Assembly (NCBI RefSeq): GCF_038502225.1
Contig: NC_091298.1
Location: 35,713,340 to 35,777,339, forward strand
Length of the DNA stretch: 64,000 nucleotides
Source: Cherax quadricarinatus
Taxonomy: Eukaryota; Arthropoda; Malacostraca; Decapoda; Parastacidae
Direction: 5' to 3'
In this document: positions 33,396 through 46,925 of the stretch, piece after piece
Position numbering within the stretch: the first letter of the stretch is position 1
Layout of the letters: each line of letters begins with the position of its first letter
Made by a program: the position numbers and the translations under genes
Notes under the pieces: model-generated
Told to the model about the DNA's origin: nothing
Seen by the model: only the letters and a program-made list of their open reading frames with translations
Database searches by the model: none

Positions 33396-35835
33396 TGCGT
33401 AAATTTGATATTTACGCAGATGTACAGAGATTACCTTCTATCAGCAGACAGACATTGTGTGTGTGACTGCATGATGCCCTAGCCTAGCAGCCAGCTACCC
33501 CGAGCAAGAGTCCACCAGCCTGTTTGCTTCCTGCTTCCTGGTTAGTCTTTGTGCTTTTCTGCTTATTTGCATTACTTCCGAGGGGTTGACCCAGGTTTGC
33601 GAATTAAGCCAAGCCACCAAGCTAGTCTGTTGGGGGAAGTCAAGCCCTGTGCTATCCAGCCTGTCTTAAGTACCAGCCTTGCCTGCTAAGCCAGCTTTCC
33701 ACCCTGCTGTGCTCATCATTACAAGTTCTCAAGCCAGTCTGTGCAAAGGGTTAAGCCAAGCAAGCCAGCCAACTAACCCAGGTGACTAAACCCAGTACTC
33801 AAGCAAGTCACGTGAGTTCCAGCCTTCACCATCGCTTTGTTCTCCCAGTTCCAAGCCATCCTGAGTACTTGTACCATCCCTGTGGTGTTGTGGTATTTTG
33901 TGGGTTTTAAGCCAGCCTGGCTTAGAATATTTTCGTGCCTAGTGTGTGTGTACCCAGAGCACGTGGGTTACGCCACTTATGCAGTCGACCTAGCCATCAC
34001 GCAGTGTCCCAGCTCGCTGCAGTCACCCACAGCTACTCACCACCATTGTTTTTTCATCCTTATATTGGGGTCTAGTACCTTAATTTATGGCTCACATAGT
34101 GGGTCAAGACCCAAGATTGTTTTATGGTACCTGTGTGCCAACGAAAAAAAGCCTAGCTATGTGGGTTCCTCGAGTTTAAGCACAAGTTCTTCGAGAAATC
34201 GCCGAGTAGAGATCCCCGACAGCCATAAGACTCAACACCTCCACCACCCCTCCTTCTCCACTGACGTCGCCCCAGTGATAATAATCTTTTTATAGAGACA
34301 TTTGCAAGTGTTGAGACTTTTTTTTTGTTCTCAGTGATTTCTTAGTGGCATTTCTTTTGCAGTGATTTCTTAGTGACATTCAGTGACTTTTGATTAGAAT
34401 CTGTGTTCATTACATTCTGTTGCAATATTTTTTTTTCTCTTCAGTGTTTAAATTTTCGTGCTTTATTTATTTTTTTTTTGTCAGTTTTGTTGTGTCCCTT
34501 TTTTTTATATTTATATACTTGAAGTAAGTACTTTAACTTTTTTTCTTGTTGTGTACAATATATAAGCAGTATAAACTTTTGTTTACACTTCATAATTATT
34601 GTGTATTCACACTACTGTGTACCTTGCCCAGTAAGTTATTAAGTAAAGTAACTCAGTAACTGTTATCTTATATTCTGCATCACACCTCATTGTTGTCCCA
34701 GTTATTATTTTTTCCCCAGCATTTGTGTGTTTTTGCTGATTTTTTTTTAATTCATTTCCCATTTTACTGTGTGTTGAACATTTATTGTGCTAATTGTTTT
34801 TATTTAGCCAGTGTCTAATTTGCCCTATCTCCACAGACAATAGTGCCATTATTTTGTTTGAAGCAAGAGAATTATTTCCAATTTTTGGCAACACAAGACC
34901 TTATTGCAAGAAAATTATCATAGCCTTGTGCATATATTGTTGTGTTGTGTTCTGAATTATTGTAAGTGTTAACCTTTCTCTGTTTTGCATTTTATACCCT
35001 CTATTATTTTTCATATGTCATTGGACATATTCACTCTCAGTGCAATTTTTAACTTCTTTTTTAAAGTAAATCATTCTTTTGCTTGTTCAGTAAGTGTTTG
35101 CTTAAGCTGCAATTAAGAGTTAAAGTGTTCAGTCAGTTCATTCCTTGATCATTTTTTTATTGTTTTTGTAAACTGCATTTTCTTGTGTGTGCAAGTTTTT
35201 ATTATTATTGCAGTATTGACTCATTCTGCAATGACTCTTGTGCAAATATTGCACTGCCATTAATTTTTTCTTTCAGAAACTTTTTATGTAGTATTGTGTT
35301 ATGCAGTAATTTTTGATTAGTAATTGTTCTTTGCAATAGTGCTACAGTTTATTTCAGTGCAATATTCTGTGATTTCAGTTTTACATTTCTTGAGTTCTGG
35401 GCATAATATTTTATTCTTTGTGTGTCACTTCATTTTTTTAAAGAATTGCTTTCCCAGTCCATTTTAATTTTGCACAAGATTTATTGATTTGATTTTATCA
35501 TTTTTGATTGATTTATCATTTAAAGTTGAATTTCTTTATTGAATTGACAGTAAAGATAACTCACTGTGCCATTAATTCAAATTAAAGTAAATTTCAGTAA
35601 ATTTTATCCGAGTAAAGTATACTTTCTCTTGATTATCAAAGTGTTGCTTACTCAGATGAGTGTTTTATGTGCGTTTTCCTTGCTCTACAGTGTGACTTGT
35701 TATTTTTCTTTACTTATTCAGAATAGTTAAGCCTTTTCTTCCCATTTAAGCTTACTGTGTCATATATTCTCTCTATTATTCTTGCTTTTATGTCCTTGAG
35801 TAAGTTCCCTGAGAAGATATCCCAGTCACTTTTGA
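33396..35835 (+). other. Long leader of second Gypsy element, T-rich
   Basis: The left part (33480-33830) is rich in AAGCCAGC-like words. An open frame at 33837-34295 has no motif I recognise. From about 34310 to 35800 the plus strand is strongly T-rich with phrases such as CAGTGATTTCTTAGTG repeated. I see no gag or polymerase remnant, so either this is an unusually long leader or coding sequence has been lost before the integrase. Confidence 0.5.
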
Positions 35836-36945
35836 ATGCTCACTTTGTGTAACATGCCAGTCAAAGCATATGAGTCAGTCCACAGTCCTAACATCCCCTT
35901 ACTGACTGAAAGACAATACCTAGCTCTTAGACAATGTGTTCCTATTGCAGATAAGACTGCCGAGATTGTAGCTAAAGCTTTCAAGGAGCATTTAATCTGT
36001 AGGCATACCACCCCTAAGTCCCTGGTAACAGATAATGGAGGTGAATTCTGTAATGAGATTCTTGAAAATTTGTGTACCTTGTACAAGATCTCTAAATCCA
36101 CCATTGTTCCTCATCATCCTGCCAGCAATGGGTTAGCAGAACAAACCAATAAGAAAGTACTTGATGTCTTGAGAGCAACTATCAATCCCAACAGTGAAAC
36201 CTGGGATGAAGTTATACCTGATGTTCAATGTGCCATAAATTCTGCTTACAATGCTTCGATAGGTGACACTCCACATTATGCATTGTATGGTATAGACAAG
36301 CATTTGCCTTATGAGTTGTTTTATTCTGCACCAAAACCCAATTACAACCCTGATGATTTCATAGCAACTCGTACCAGCTTAGCTCAAAGTGTTTTTAGAA
36401 GAATCCGTGAGACACTATGTAAGTCACCAGCAGACTTTACAAGAGTAACTAATAGCCGTGCTAAGCCGAACAAAGTTAAAGTGGGTTCAAGAGTAATGCT
36501 GACTAATTTCAACAAAACATCCTCAATGCCTAAGCTCGATCAAAAGTTTGTTGAACATATCAATGGCAATAAGTATAAGGTTAGAGAAATTAGTACTGGT
36601 CAGTATAAAGAATCGCATTTAGATCATATGAAGTTGGTATGCGATGTCGAGGATGATATTTCTACCCAGACTAATGTGACAGATGCTGACAATCCTCCTG
36701 ACTCTGTACCCTCTACCTCTAACACTCAGTCAGATGATCAACCTGAATGTCATTATTCTTTGCATACACAAGTAATGAGAAACCCCCAAGTATCTTTTGT
36801 AGATACTTGTTCAGATATCCCTCAGTCAAGGCATGTGTTAGCTACTGCAAAAAAATTCGATCCTCCCAGAGATGATAACCATTCTGCATATGTAAATCTT
36901 ACCCTCGCAGAGTTGGGTTTATATGTATATACCCTATATAATTAG
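35836..36945 (+). pseudogene. Second Gypsy integrase, N-terminally truncated
   Basis: An uninterrupted 369-residue frame covers most of an integrase core and tail. From about residue 38 it reads ADKTAEIVAKAFKEHLICRH, then SLVTDNGGEFCNEIL (second catalytic Asp), VPHHPASNGLAEQTNKKVLD (Glu in LAEQ) and YNASIGDTPHYALYG. The carboxy-terminal domain has VGSRVMLTNFNKT and YKVREISTGQYKESHLDHMKL. The zinc-binding region and first catalytic Asp are absent; the first 30 residues do not look like integrase. The open frame suggests either recent loss or chance preservation. Confidence 0.8.
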
Positions 36946-37199
36946 ATGATCAAGTTGAATGAAGCAGTCAACTGTGTGTTTATTATTAGCTGATCAGTTT
37001 TCAGAAATAATATTTTTTGTGTGCTCACGTTCCCTCCGAATTCTGAGATTTAGCAGTAAGATCTGTGCACGCTTGGTCTGTCTTCGCTGTTAATTACTTT
37101 CGCCTTTGAAAATATATATTCTTCCTCAGAATCCGTATACGCTGAGGTCAGTGGTCACCTGCGGTCATACCTGCCTAAGCTCTTGAGAGTTAGCGTGGG

Positions 37200-38070
37200 T
37201 TGTTACCTAGCACCATGGCTTGTTGTAGTGTTTTAGAATCTCAGGTTCAAGTGTTGAAGAAGGAGATTCTACTTCTTCAGAAGGAAAATAGGAGGCTGAA
37301 GCTTCGCATAGATGAGTTTGGGAGCGAGTGTGAGAAGGATTTAGCTGGTAAGGAGGAAATGGTCACCAGCAGTGATAGTGGCAGCTGCTTTAAGTGGCAA
37401 GTGGTTCACAGTTCAGGAAGAAGGAAGATGAGAGGAGTTAATAGAGAAGATGTGAAGGTAGGAAATCGATTCTCTGTTCTCCAAGACGAGTGTACTTCAG
37501 TGGTTAGGGAGGTTGAAGGTACCACTGATTCCTCTGCTAATCAAGGTAAGAATATTTTAATAGTAGGCGATTCTCAGGTAAGATATATGGACCGTGCATT
37601 TTGTAACAGAGACAGAAGGGTCAGACAGAGAGTGTGCCTTCCTGGAGCTGGTGTTGGTGACATAATCAGCAGATTAGATAATATTATGGCAGATAATGGG
37701 AACAAGCCCATTATCTGTCTTAGTGCTAGGGGTAATGACATTGGGTAGGGCAGGAGAGAGGAGCTGCTGGATAAGTACAGGTTAGCCATAGAAGTAGTTA
37801 GGTCTAAGGGAGGGATCCCAGTCATATGTAGCATCTTGCCTAGAAAGGGAGTGGGCAATGAATGGATGTCTAGGGGCAATTGGTATAAATTACTGGCTAG
37901 ACAGGTACTGCAAGGAACTTGCAATCCCATTCATTAATAACTGGGACCTATTCTTTGGCAAACATGATATGTATGCAAGGGATGGGGTTCATCTCTCTGG
38001 GGATGGAGTGGTTGCATTAGCCAATTCAATTGAGAGGGTAATTGATGACTTGTCTAGGAATTTAAAATGA
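37200..38070 (+). pseudogene. CR1-like copy 2 ORF1 (SGNH domain), broken
   Basis: Starts MACCSVLESQVQVLKKEIL with a coiled-coil segment, then NILIVGDSQVRYMDRAF (nucleophile Ser) and ICLSARGNDIG, where the GGND block reads RGND. A stop at 37746-37748 follows; a frameshift near 37860 comes next, and the third block RDGVHLS is in the frame 37858-38070. Comparison with the intact ORF1 of copy 1 makes the break plain. Confidence 0.85.
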
Positions 38071-41018
38071 TAGATTATAGAGGTATGGGTGTTTATGGGA
38101 AACAATCAGGCTGCAGCATTAGGGTTAAAAACAGCAGTTATTACCGGGATACCTCAGGGATATGTTTAAAAGACAATATTCAAAATAAAGTTGCTAGTAA
38201 TAGCAAATCAATTTATCAACAAACAAAGAGAGATAGTAGAGGGAAACGAGTGACTATCTCCTTTAAGGTTTACTATACAAATAGTAGGAGTCTAAGAAAT
38301 AAGATAGATGAGCTAAGATTACTTGCAAGTGTAGATAATATAGATATTATTGGTATAACAGAGACCTGGTTCAACCTGAGAGATAGAGAAATGCCCCTCT
38401 GAATGCAACATACAGGGTTATAAACTATTCCACACTGATAGGGTCAACAGGAAGGGTGGTGGAGTGGCTATGTACGTCAGAGAAAATTGTTGTCTTAGAC
38501 ATCATATAAGATTAGAAACATCGATCACAGAATCTGTTTGGCTACAGTTTCTCGAGGGACGTGACAAATTAATTTTTGGTGTGATTTATAGGCCCCCAAA
38601 CCTTGATAGGGAGTGCAGTAAGCTGTTATGGGACGAAATTCATAAGGCATCTACATATGAAAATGTTGTGATAATGGGAGATTTTAACTTTAGACAAATT
38701 GATTGGAACAATATGACAGGAAATCTTGAGTCTAGTGACTTTCTTGATACGGTTCAGGATTGCTTTTTAGAACAGGTTGTGACAGAACCAACTAGAGGAA
38801 ACAATCTGCTTGACTTGGTTCTTGCCAACAAAGATTCACTAATTAATAATCTTGAGGTTAATGATGAGCTTGGGGAAAGTGATCACAAATCACTTAGTTT
38901 CAGTATATCATGGAAGTACCCAGAAAACTGCAATCAAATCTCTGTTCCAGATTTTCGCTTGGCTGACTTCATGGGACTGAAAAATTACCTGGGTGGGCTA
39001 AGTTGGAATATCCTGACTATGGGTCAGGTAGGTGATCTTGGTTGCCAATATGACGTTTTTCAGAGCATAGTTCTAGCTGCCCAGACAACTTTTGTTCCGA
39101 GTAGGGAAATTAGATCTAACAAAAATGATCACAAATGGATGAACAATAGATTAAAACATCTCATTGGTCAAACGAGAGGCATATATAGGCGTATCAAAAG
39201 AGGGAATGGGCAGTTAAGAAATCAGTATATTCAATTAAAGAGAGAAATAAAGAAAGGAATAAGAAAAGCAAAAAGGGATTATGAGGCCAAGGTCGCAAGG
39301 GATTCAAAAAACTAACCCAAAAGGGTTCTTTCAGGTATACAGAAGTAAGATTAGGGACAAGATTGGCCCACTTAAGAGTAACTCTGGTCAGATCATTGAC
39401 AGTGATAAGGATATGTGTGAAATTCTCAATACCTACTTCCTCTCAGTTTTCACCCAGGAAAATACTAGCGATATTCCTGAAATAATAGAACAGGATAATA
39501 AACTATGTACGATTGCGGTAACTAGTGACATGGTCCGCAAACAAACTAAAACCTAACAAATCCCCAGGCCCTGATGAACTGTTTGCAAGGGTGTTAAAGG
39601 AATGTAAAGAGGAACTTAGCATACATTTGGCTAATCTTTTTAACATATCACTACAAACTGGCATAGTGCCTGCTAAGTGGAAAATGGCAAATGTAATACC
39701 TATTTACAAGGCAGGTGACAGGTCCTTGGCTTCGAACTATAGACCAATAAGCCTTACCTCCACAGTGGGAAAATTTATGGAATCAATAATTGCCGAAGCA
39801 ATTCGTAGCCATCTTGACAGGCACAGATTGATTAATGAATCTCAACACGATTGTACAAAGGGGCGTTCCTGTCTTACGAATTTACTAACTTTTTTCACTA
39901 AGGTGTTTGAGGAGGTAGATCATGGTAATGAATATGATATTGTGTATATGGACTTCAGTAAGGCTTTCGATAGAGTTCCACACCAGAGGCTATTGAGGAA
40001 ACTTAAGGCACACGGAATAAGAGGAGAAATTTTTTCCTGGGTAGAGGCATGGCTGACAAATAGACGGCAGAGAGTTTGCATAAATGGGGAGAAATCAGAA
40101 TGGGGGCACGTCACAAGCGTTGTTCCTCAGAGGTCAGTGTTGGGCCCGTTGTTGTTCACAATTTACGTAAACGACATAGATGACGGAATAAATAGCGACA
40201 TAAGCAAATTTGCTGATGACACCAAAATAGGCCGTCCAATTCATTCTAATGAGGACACTAGAGCACTCCAGGATAATTTGCATAGACTGATGCAATGGTC
40301 GGAGAAGTGGCAGATGCAGTTTAATATTGACAAATGCAAAGTTCTAAATGTTGGACAGTTAAATAACCATGCCACATATAAACTAAATAATGTATATCTT
40401 AATACTAATGATTGCGAAAAGGATTTAGGAGTTCTGGTTAGCAGAAATCTAAAACCAAGACAACAGTGCATTAGTGTTCGCAATAAAGCTAACAGAATTC
40501 TTGGCTTCATATCTAGAAGTATAAATAATAGAAGTCCTCAGGTTGTTCTTCAACTCTATATATCCTTGGTTAGGCCTCATTTAGACTATGCTGCTCAGTT
40601 CTGGTCACCGTATTACAGAATGGATATAAATGCTCTGGAAAACGTACAGAGGAGGATGACAAAGATGATCCCATGTATCAGAAATCTTTCCTATGAGGAT
40701 AGACTGAGGGTCCTGAATCTGCACTCTCTCGAAAGGCGTAGAATTAGGGGGGATATGACAGAGGTGTATAAATGGAAAACAGGAATAAATAAAGGGGATG
40801 TAAATAGCGTGCTGAAAATTTCCAGCCAAGACAGGACTCGCAGCAATATTTTCAAGTTGGAAAAATTCAGATTCGGGAAGAATATAGGAAAGCACTGGTT
40901 TGGTAATAGAGTCGTGGATGAGTGGAACAAACTCCCGAGTACAGTTATTCAGGCTAAAACGTTGTGTAGTTTTAAAAATAGGTTAGATAAATACATGAGT
41001 GGGTTTGGGTGGGTGTGA
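38067..41018 (+). pseudogene. CR1-like copy 2 ORF2, three frame breaks
   Basis: The endonuclease is split between 38067-38402 and 38464-39315 (VYYTNSRSLRNKIDELR, GITETWF, IMGDFNFRQIDW, GESDHKSLSF). An extra A near 39305 and another indel near 39530 shift the frame. The reverse transcriptase frame 39525-41018 (497 residues) is uninterrupted: SPGPDELFARVL, NYRPISLTS, IVYMDFSKAFDRVP, then VPQRSVLGPLLF (PQG changed to PQR) and KFADDTKIG near 40205. The end, YMSGFGWV, matches copy 1. Confidence 0.87.
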
Positions 41019-41214
41019 GTTGAACCTGACTAGCTTGTGCTGCTGGGTCTGGTGCCGTGCTCCATCCTTGAGTGGAGGTGACCAGACTGGGTGGGTCAAT
41101 GGGCTAATCCGGGGGGGGGGGGTCAGTGGGCTAATCCGGGGGGGACATGGACCTGCTCTGCAAGGGTCAGTAGGCAGGTTGCAGCGTTCCTTCTTTCTTA
41201 TGTTCTTATGTTCT
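41019..41214 (+). other. CR1-like copy 2 3' untranslated region
   Basis: G-rich, with two copies of GGGCTAATCCGGGGGGG (near 41100 and 41130) and the terminal octamer-like repeats. Only the last 60 or so bases resemble copy 1. Confidence 0.75.
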
Positions 41215-41215
41215 A

Positions 41216-41320
41216 GACAGGCTAGGCTGGGCTCGTCTCTCACACTCTGCTAATATAAGTGTTACCATCCAACAAGTGTGTCTATCTCCAACCATCTTAT
41301 CTCCATGAACCCTCTCAACA
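41216..41320 (+). repeat. Second Gypsy 3' LTR remnant
   Basis: Aligns base for base in length with 33273-33377, including CTCACACTCTGCTAATATAAG and CTCTCAACA at the end. The first 270 or so bases of this LTR are missing on the left side of the CR1-like LINE. Confidence 0.82.
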
Positions 41321-41865
41321 ATGGAGTGTAACCCCGTGTTACCAATTGTGTGTGACCCCTGTGTTACTAGTGGTGTGTGGCCCTGTGTTACGAGTGGTGT
41401 GTAGCCTGTGTTACCAGTTGTGTGCTGCCCTGTGTTACCTGTGGTGTGTAGCCGGTGTTTCCAGTGGTGTGTAGCCTGTGTTTGACACCGTGTTACCAGT
41501 GGTGAGAGGCCTTATGTTAACAGTGGTGTGCGATCCTACGATATCAGTGGTCTATTGCCCTGTGTTACCAGAAGTGTATAGACTGTGTTACTAATGGTGT
41601 ATGGCCCTGTGTTACCAGTGATGTGAGGTCCTGTGTTACCAGTGGTGTGAAGCCTGTGTTACCAGTGGATTGTAGCTTGTGTTACCAGTGATGTGTGTCC
41701 CTGTGTTACCAGTGGTGTGTAGCCCTGTGTTACCAGTGATGTGTGGTCCTGTGTTACCTGTGTTGTGTAGCCCTGTGTTACTAGTGGTGTGAAGCCTGTG
41801 TTACCAGTGGTGTTTTGCCCTGTGTTAACAGTGCTGTGTATCCCTGTGATGGTAGTGGAGTATGA
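41321..41865. repeat. Second block of the 23-24-bp satellite
   Basis: Same unit as 22745-26325. Distinctive variants are in the same order as in the main array: the block around 41504 (GAGAGGCCTTAT, then a GATATCAG variant and a CTATTGCCC variant) corresponds to 22925 and 24426. It begins immediately after the LTR remnant. Confidence 0.9.
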
Positions 41866-42238
41866 TTCGCTATTCTGTCTTCCCTGCTACATAGAATTTA
41901 GGGGTTTTGAACATTTTAACCCATTATTCTATATTTGCAGCGACTACAGTGTTATAGGTTTCCTCAAGTTGTATCCCATTGTTATAAATTAAGATTACCC
42001 ACAGCTTTGGGTGATTTTTTTACATAGTAAGTCTTAATTCTAACTTCATAGTAATCACAGTTTTTTTGTTTCAAATATTAAAATAAATTATTCTAACTCT
42101 ACTGTGGTAGGAGGATTGAGTCAGTCATGTAGTTTTGCACCTTTCTACCATTATTTCCCATATATCCAAATTCACATGGATGGAGGTATTCTATTTATAT
42201 GTGTACTCGTACATGTATACACACCATATGTGTATATA
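41866..42238. other. Spacer without recognised gene
   Basis: Unique-looking sequence between satellite and (AT)n. Nothing recognised. Confidence 0.5.
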
Positions 42239-44068
<1,830 letters not shown>

Positions 44069-44099
44069 CTCAATTTTCTACTGTTTTCTAAATAGTTCT

Positions 44100-46925
44100 T
44101 GTTTGTATGTATTTCCTTTCATCTTCATCAGGAAGTGGAAAAGAATCTTTCCTCCGTAAGCCATGCATGTCGTAAGAGGCGATTAACATGCCGGGAGCAA
44201 TAGGCTACTAACTCCTCCTCTATAAATTACTAAAAAATATAAAAAAATTTATGAAGCTGGGTAGGATGTTTGAATATGTTTGAATATGTTTGGATGCACT
44301 ACAAATGACAAGAAAGAGATGATTGTCAATGTTATGAATGAAATGAAGCTGGATGTCCTTGCTCTAAGCGAGGTGGGTTATAATATGTGTATATATACCT
44401 GGAGAAGAGAAGAGTGTAGAGCAGAGATTTTTGGGAGATTTTAAGTGAGCGTTTGGGAAATTTTGAACACAGAGAGTAGTCGTGGAGGGAACATGTATCC
44501 TAAAGTGGGAGAAACTGATATAGAGGATTTTGTAGGTAAGTTTGGGGTGACAGGTGAAAATGATAATGGGGGCCTTTGATTGAACTTTTTATAGAAAGGG
44601 GTTTGGTAATAGGTAATACATAATTTAAGATTAAATGCATAAATAAGTACACGAGATATGATATGAGGAGTAACGTCAGTAGTTTGTTGGGCTACATATT
44701 TGGCAGAAAAAAGATTGATGTGCGTATTTATAGAGGGGCCACAGATGAATCATATCAGTTTTTAGTTGTAGCTACAATGAGAGTAAAAGGTAGATGGAAA
44801 ACAAGGAGAATGGCATCAGCAAGTAAGAGAGGGGTCAAGGTTTGTAAACTAAAGGAGGCAGTTATGGTAAGATATAATGGAATAAAGATGGGCTAATGAA
44901 AGTATAGGCAATGATATTGAGGAGATACGGGATACATTTACGAATGCAGTGTTAGAGTGTTCAGCAGAACTATGTAGTTACAGAAAAAGGGGGTGCGGGA
45001 GGTAAGAAGAGCGATTGGTGGAATGATGAGGTAAAGAGATTAGTATGAGAGAAAAAGCTAGCACATGAGAGGTTTTTACATAGTAGTAGGTCAAGGAGAG
45101 AGGAGTACATGGAGAGAAAAAGAGGGGTTAGAGAGTGGTGAAGGAATTTAAAAGAGAACTATTGAGAGAGTGGGTAACATACTATCAACAAATTTTGTTG
45201 AGAATAAGAAAAAGTTTTGGAGTGAGATTAATAAGTTGCGAAAGCCTAGGGAACGAATGGATTTGACAGTTAAAAATATGAGAGGAGAGTTAGTAGATGG
45301 AGAATTGGAAGTATCGGGAAGATGGAAGGAATATATGGAGGAACTATTTAATGTTGATGAAGACAGAGAAGCTGTGAATTCGTGCATTGGGCAGGGAAGT
45401 ATAACATCTTGTACGTGGGAAGAAGAGCCAGTTGAGAATGTAAGGGAAGTGCATGAGGCAGTGGGTAGACTGAAAGGGGGGTAAAACAACTGAGATTCAT
45501 GGATAATGACAGTCATGTTAAAAGCAGGTGGATATATAGTTTTGGAGTGGTTGGAGCTTTTATATAATAAATGTATGGAAGAAGGTAAGAAACCTAGGGA
45601 TTGGCAGAGGGCGTGCATCGTCCCATTGTATAAAGGCAAAGTGGACAAAAGAGAGGAAAATAAGCCTGTTGTGTATACCTGGTAAAGTGAAAGAATTAAA
45701 AGTAAGACGAAGAGCAGGATCACAGATGAACAAAGAGGCTTTAGGAAGGGTAGGGGGTGTTTATACCAAGTGTTTGCAGTGAAACATATAGGTGAACAGT
45801 AGTTAGATAAGGGTAAAGAGGTTTTTGTCGCATTTATGGATTTGGAAGAGGCGTATGAAAGGGCAGATATGTGGGCGATGTGGCAGATGTTGCAAATGTA
45901 TGGAATAGGAGACAGGTTCTGAAGGCAGTGAAGAGACTTTACGAGGATTGTGAGGATCATGCCAAAGGGAGATTATTTCCCATTAAAAGTAAGCCTTAGA
46001 CAGGGATGTGTGTTGTCACCATGGTAGTTCTATATATTTATCGATGCGGTTGTAAGAGAAGTGAATGCTCGGGTGCTGGACTAAAAGATGAGGAATCTAA
46101 CACAAAGTGGAGTTGTCACAATTGTTTTGGGGAGATTCTGAAGAGAAGTTGCAGAGCTTGGTGACTGAGTTCGTAAGGGTGTGTAAAAGGAGGAAATTAA
46201 AAGTGAACATAGGAAAGAGTAAGGCAATAACAATAATGAAAATTTAGGTAATGAAAGATTAGATATAAGATTGGAGGGAGGGAGTATGGAGGAAGTGAAA
46301 ATAATCAGATATTTGGGAGTGGCCTTGTCAGCAGATGGGTCTATGAAAGATGAGGTGAATCATAGAACTGAGAAGAAAAAGGTGAGTGGTGCAGTGAGAA
46401 GTCAGTGGAGACGAAGAACGTTATCCATGGAAGTAATATGGGTGTGAAGCATCAGTATGAATGTTGCAACAAGGAGAAGGCTGAAGGCAGTGTAAATGTT
46501 GCGTCTGAGGCAATGTGTGGTGTGAATACAAAGCAGAGAATCGGTAGTTTGGAAATTAGAGGAAGGTGAGAGTTTCTAAACGTATTATCCAGAGGGCTGA
46601 GGAGCGGTTGTTGAGGTGGTTCTGACATTTAGAGAGAATGGAACAAAACAGAATGACTTGGCGAGTATATCAATCTGTAGTGAGAAGGAAGGCAGGGTAG
46701 ATGTCGGTTTAGGAAAGGTTAAAGGGAAGGGGTAAAAGAGGTTTCGTGTGCGAGGAGCTTGAATTTCCAGCAGGCATACAGGAATGTGCTAGACAGAAGT
46801 CAGTGGACTTGACGTGTTGTCGGAGTGTGAGTGGAGTAACATTTATGAATGGATTCAGGGAAACCGGGAAGCCGGACTTGAGTCCTGGAAGTGGGAAGTA
46901 TAGTCCCTGCGCATTTGTATACCAA
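44100..46925 (+). pseudogene. LINE B, heavily decayed (endonuclease and reverse transcriptase)
   Basis: The plus strand carries a non-LTR polymerase in many short frames. Recognisable pieces are DWWNDEVKRLV and KLAHERFLHSRSRR (45015-45100), the frame 45170-45484 (FWSEINKLRKPRERMDL, SGRWKEYMEELFN), then KPRDWQRACIVPLYKG, RITDEQRGFRKGRGCLYQVF (near 45720), EVFVAFMDLEEAYERAD (palm A, near 45820), SLRQGCVLSPW (near 45995) and VCKRRKLKVNIGKSKAI (near 46185). A FADD box is not intact. I cannot place the clade with confidence. The 3' untranslated part is interrupted at about 46925 and resumes at 48056. Confidence 0.75.

Larger units (their letters stand above)
37015..41214 (+). mobile_element. CR1-like LINE, copy 2
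   Basis: A related but clearly diverged copy of the element at 16985-21022: SGNH-type ORF1, ORF2 with endonuclease and reverse transcriptase, and the TTCTTATGTTCTTATG tail. Its 5' untranslated region differs from copy 1, so the left boundary is approximate. It lies directly against the LTR remnant at 41216. Confidence 0.85.
32999..41320 (+). mobile_element. Second Gypsy element, internally deleted, with CR1 in its 3' LTR
   Basis: A 5' LTR (32999-33377), primer site and long leader are followed by a partial integrase (35836-36945). A CR1-like LINE follows, then the last 105 bases of an LTR (41216-41320) matching 33273-33377. Gag, protease and reverse transcriptase are missing. The bases flanking the two LTR ends do not match, so the copy has been rearranged. 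Confidence 0.75.

Noticed and set aside
33837..34295. Gag gene of the second Gypsy element
   Set aside because: No zinc knuckle or capsid pattern; start and composition look like chance in leader sequence.
35826..36104. Minus-strand open frame over the Gypsy integrase
   Set aside because: Antisense shadow of the integrase; no domain.
19170..39560. Programmed frameshift between endonuclease and reverse transcriptase in the CR1-like LINEs
   Set aside because: Both copies break near the same point, but by different events: a base lost in a T-run near 19185 in one, a base gained in an A-run near 39305 in the other. Ordinary homopolymer decay explains both.
45148..45960. A 270-residue minus-strand gene
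   Set aside because: It is antisense to recognisable LINE B polymerase and has low-complexity Leu/Ser/Pro composition with no domain.
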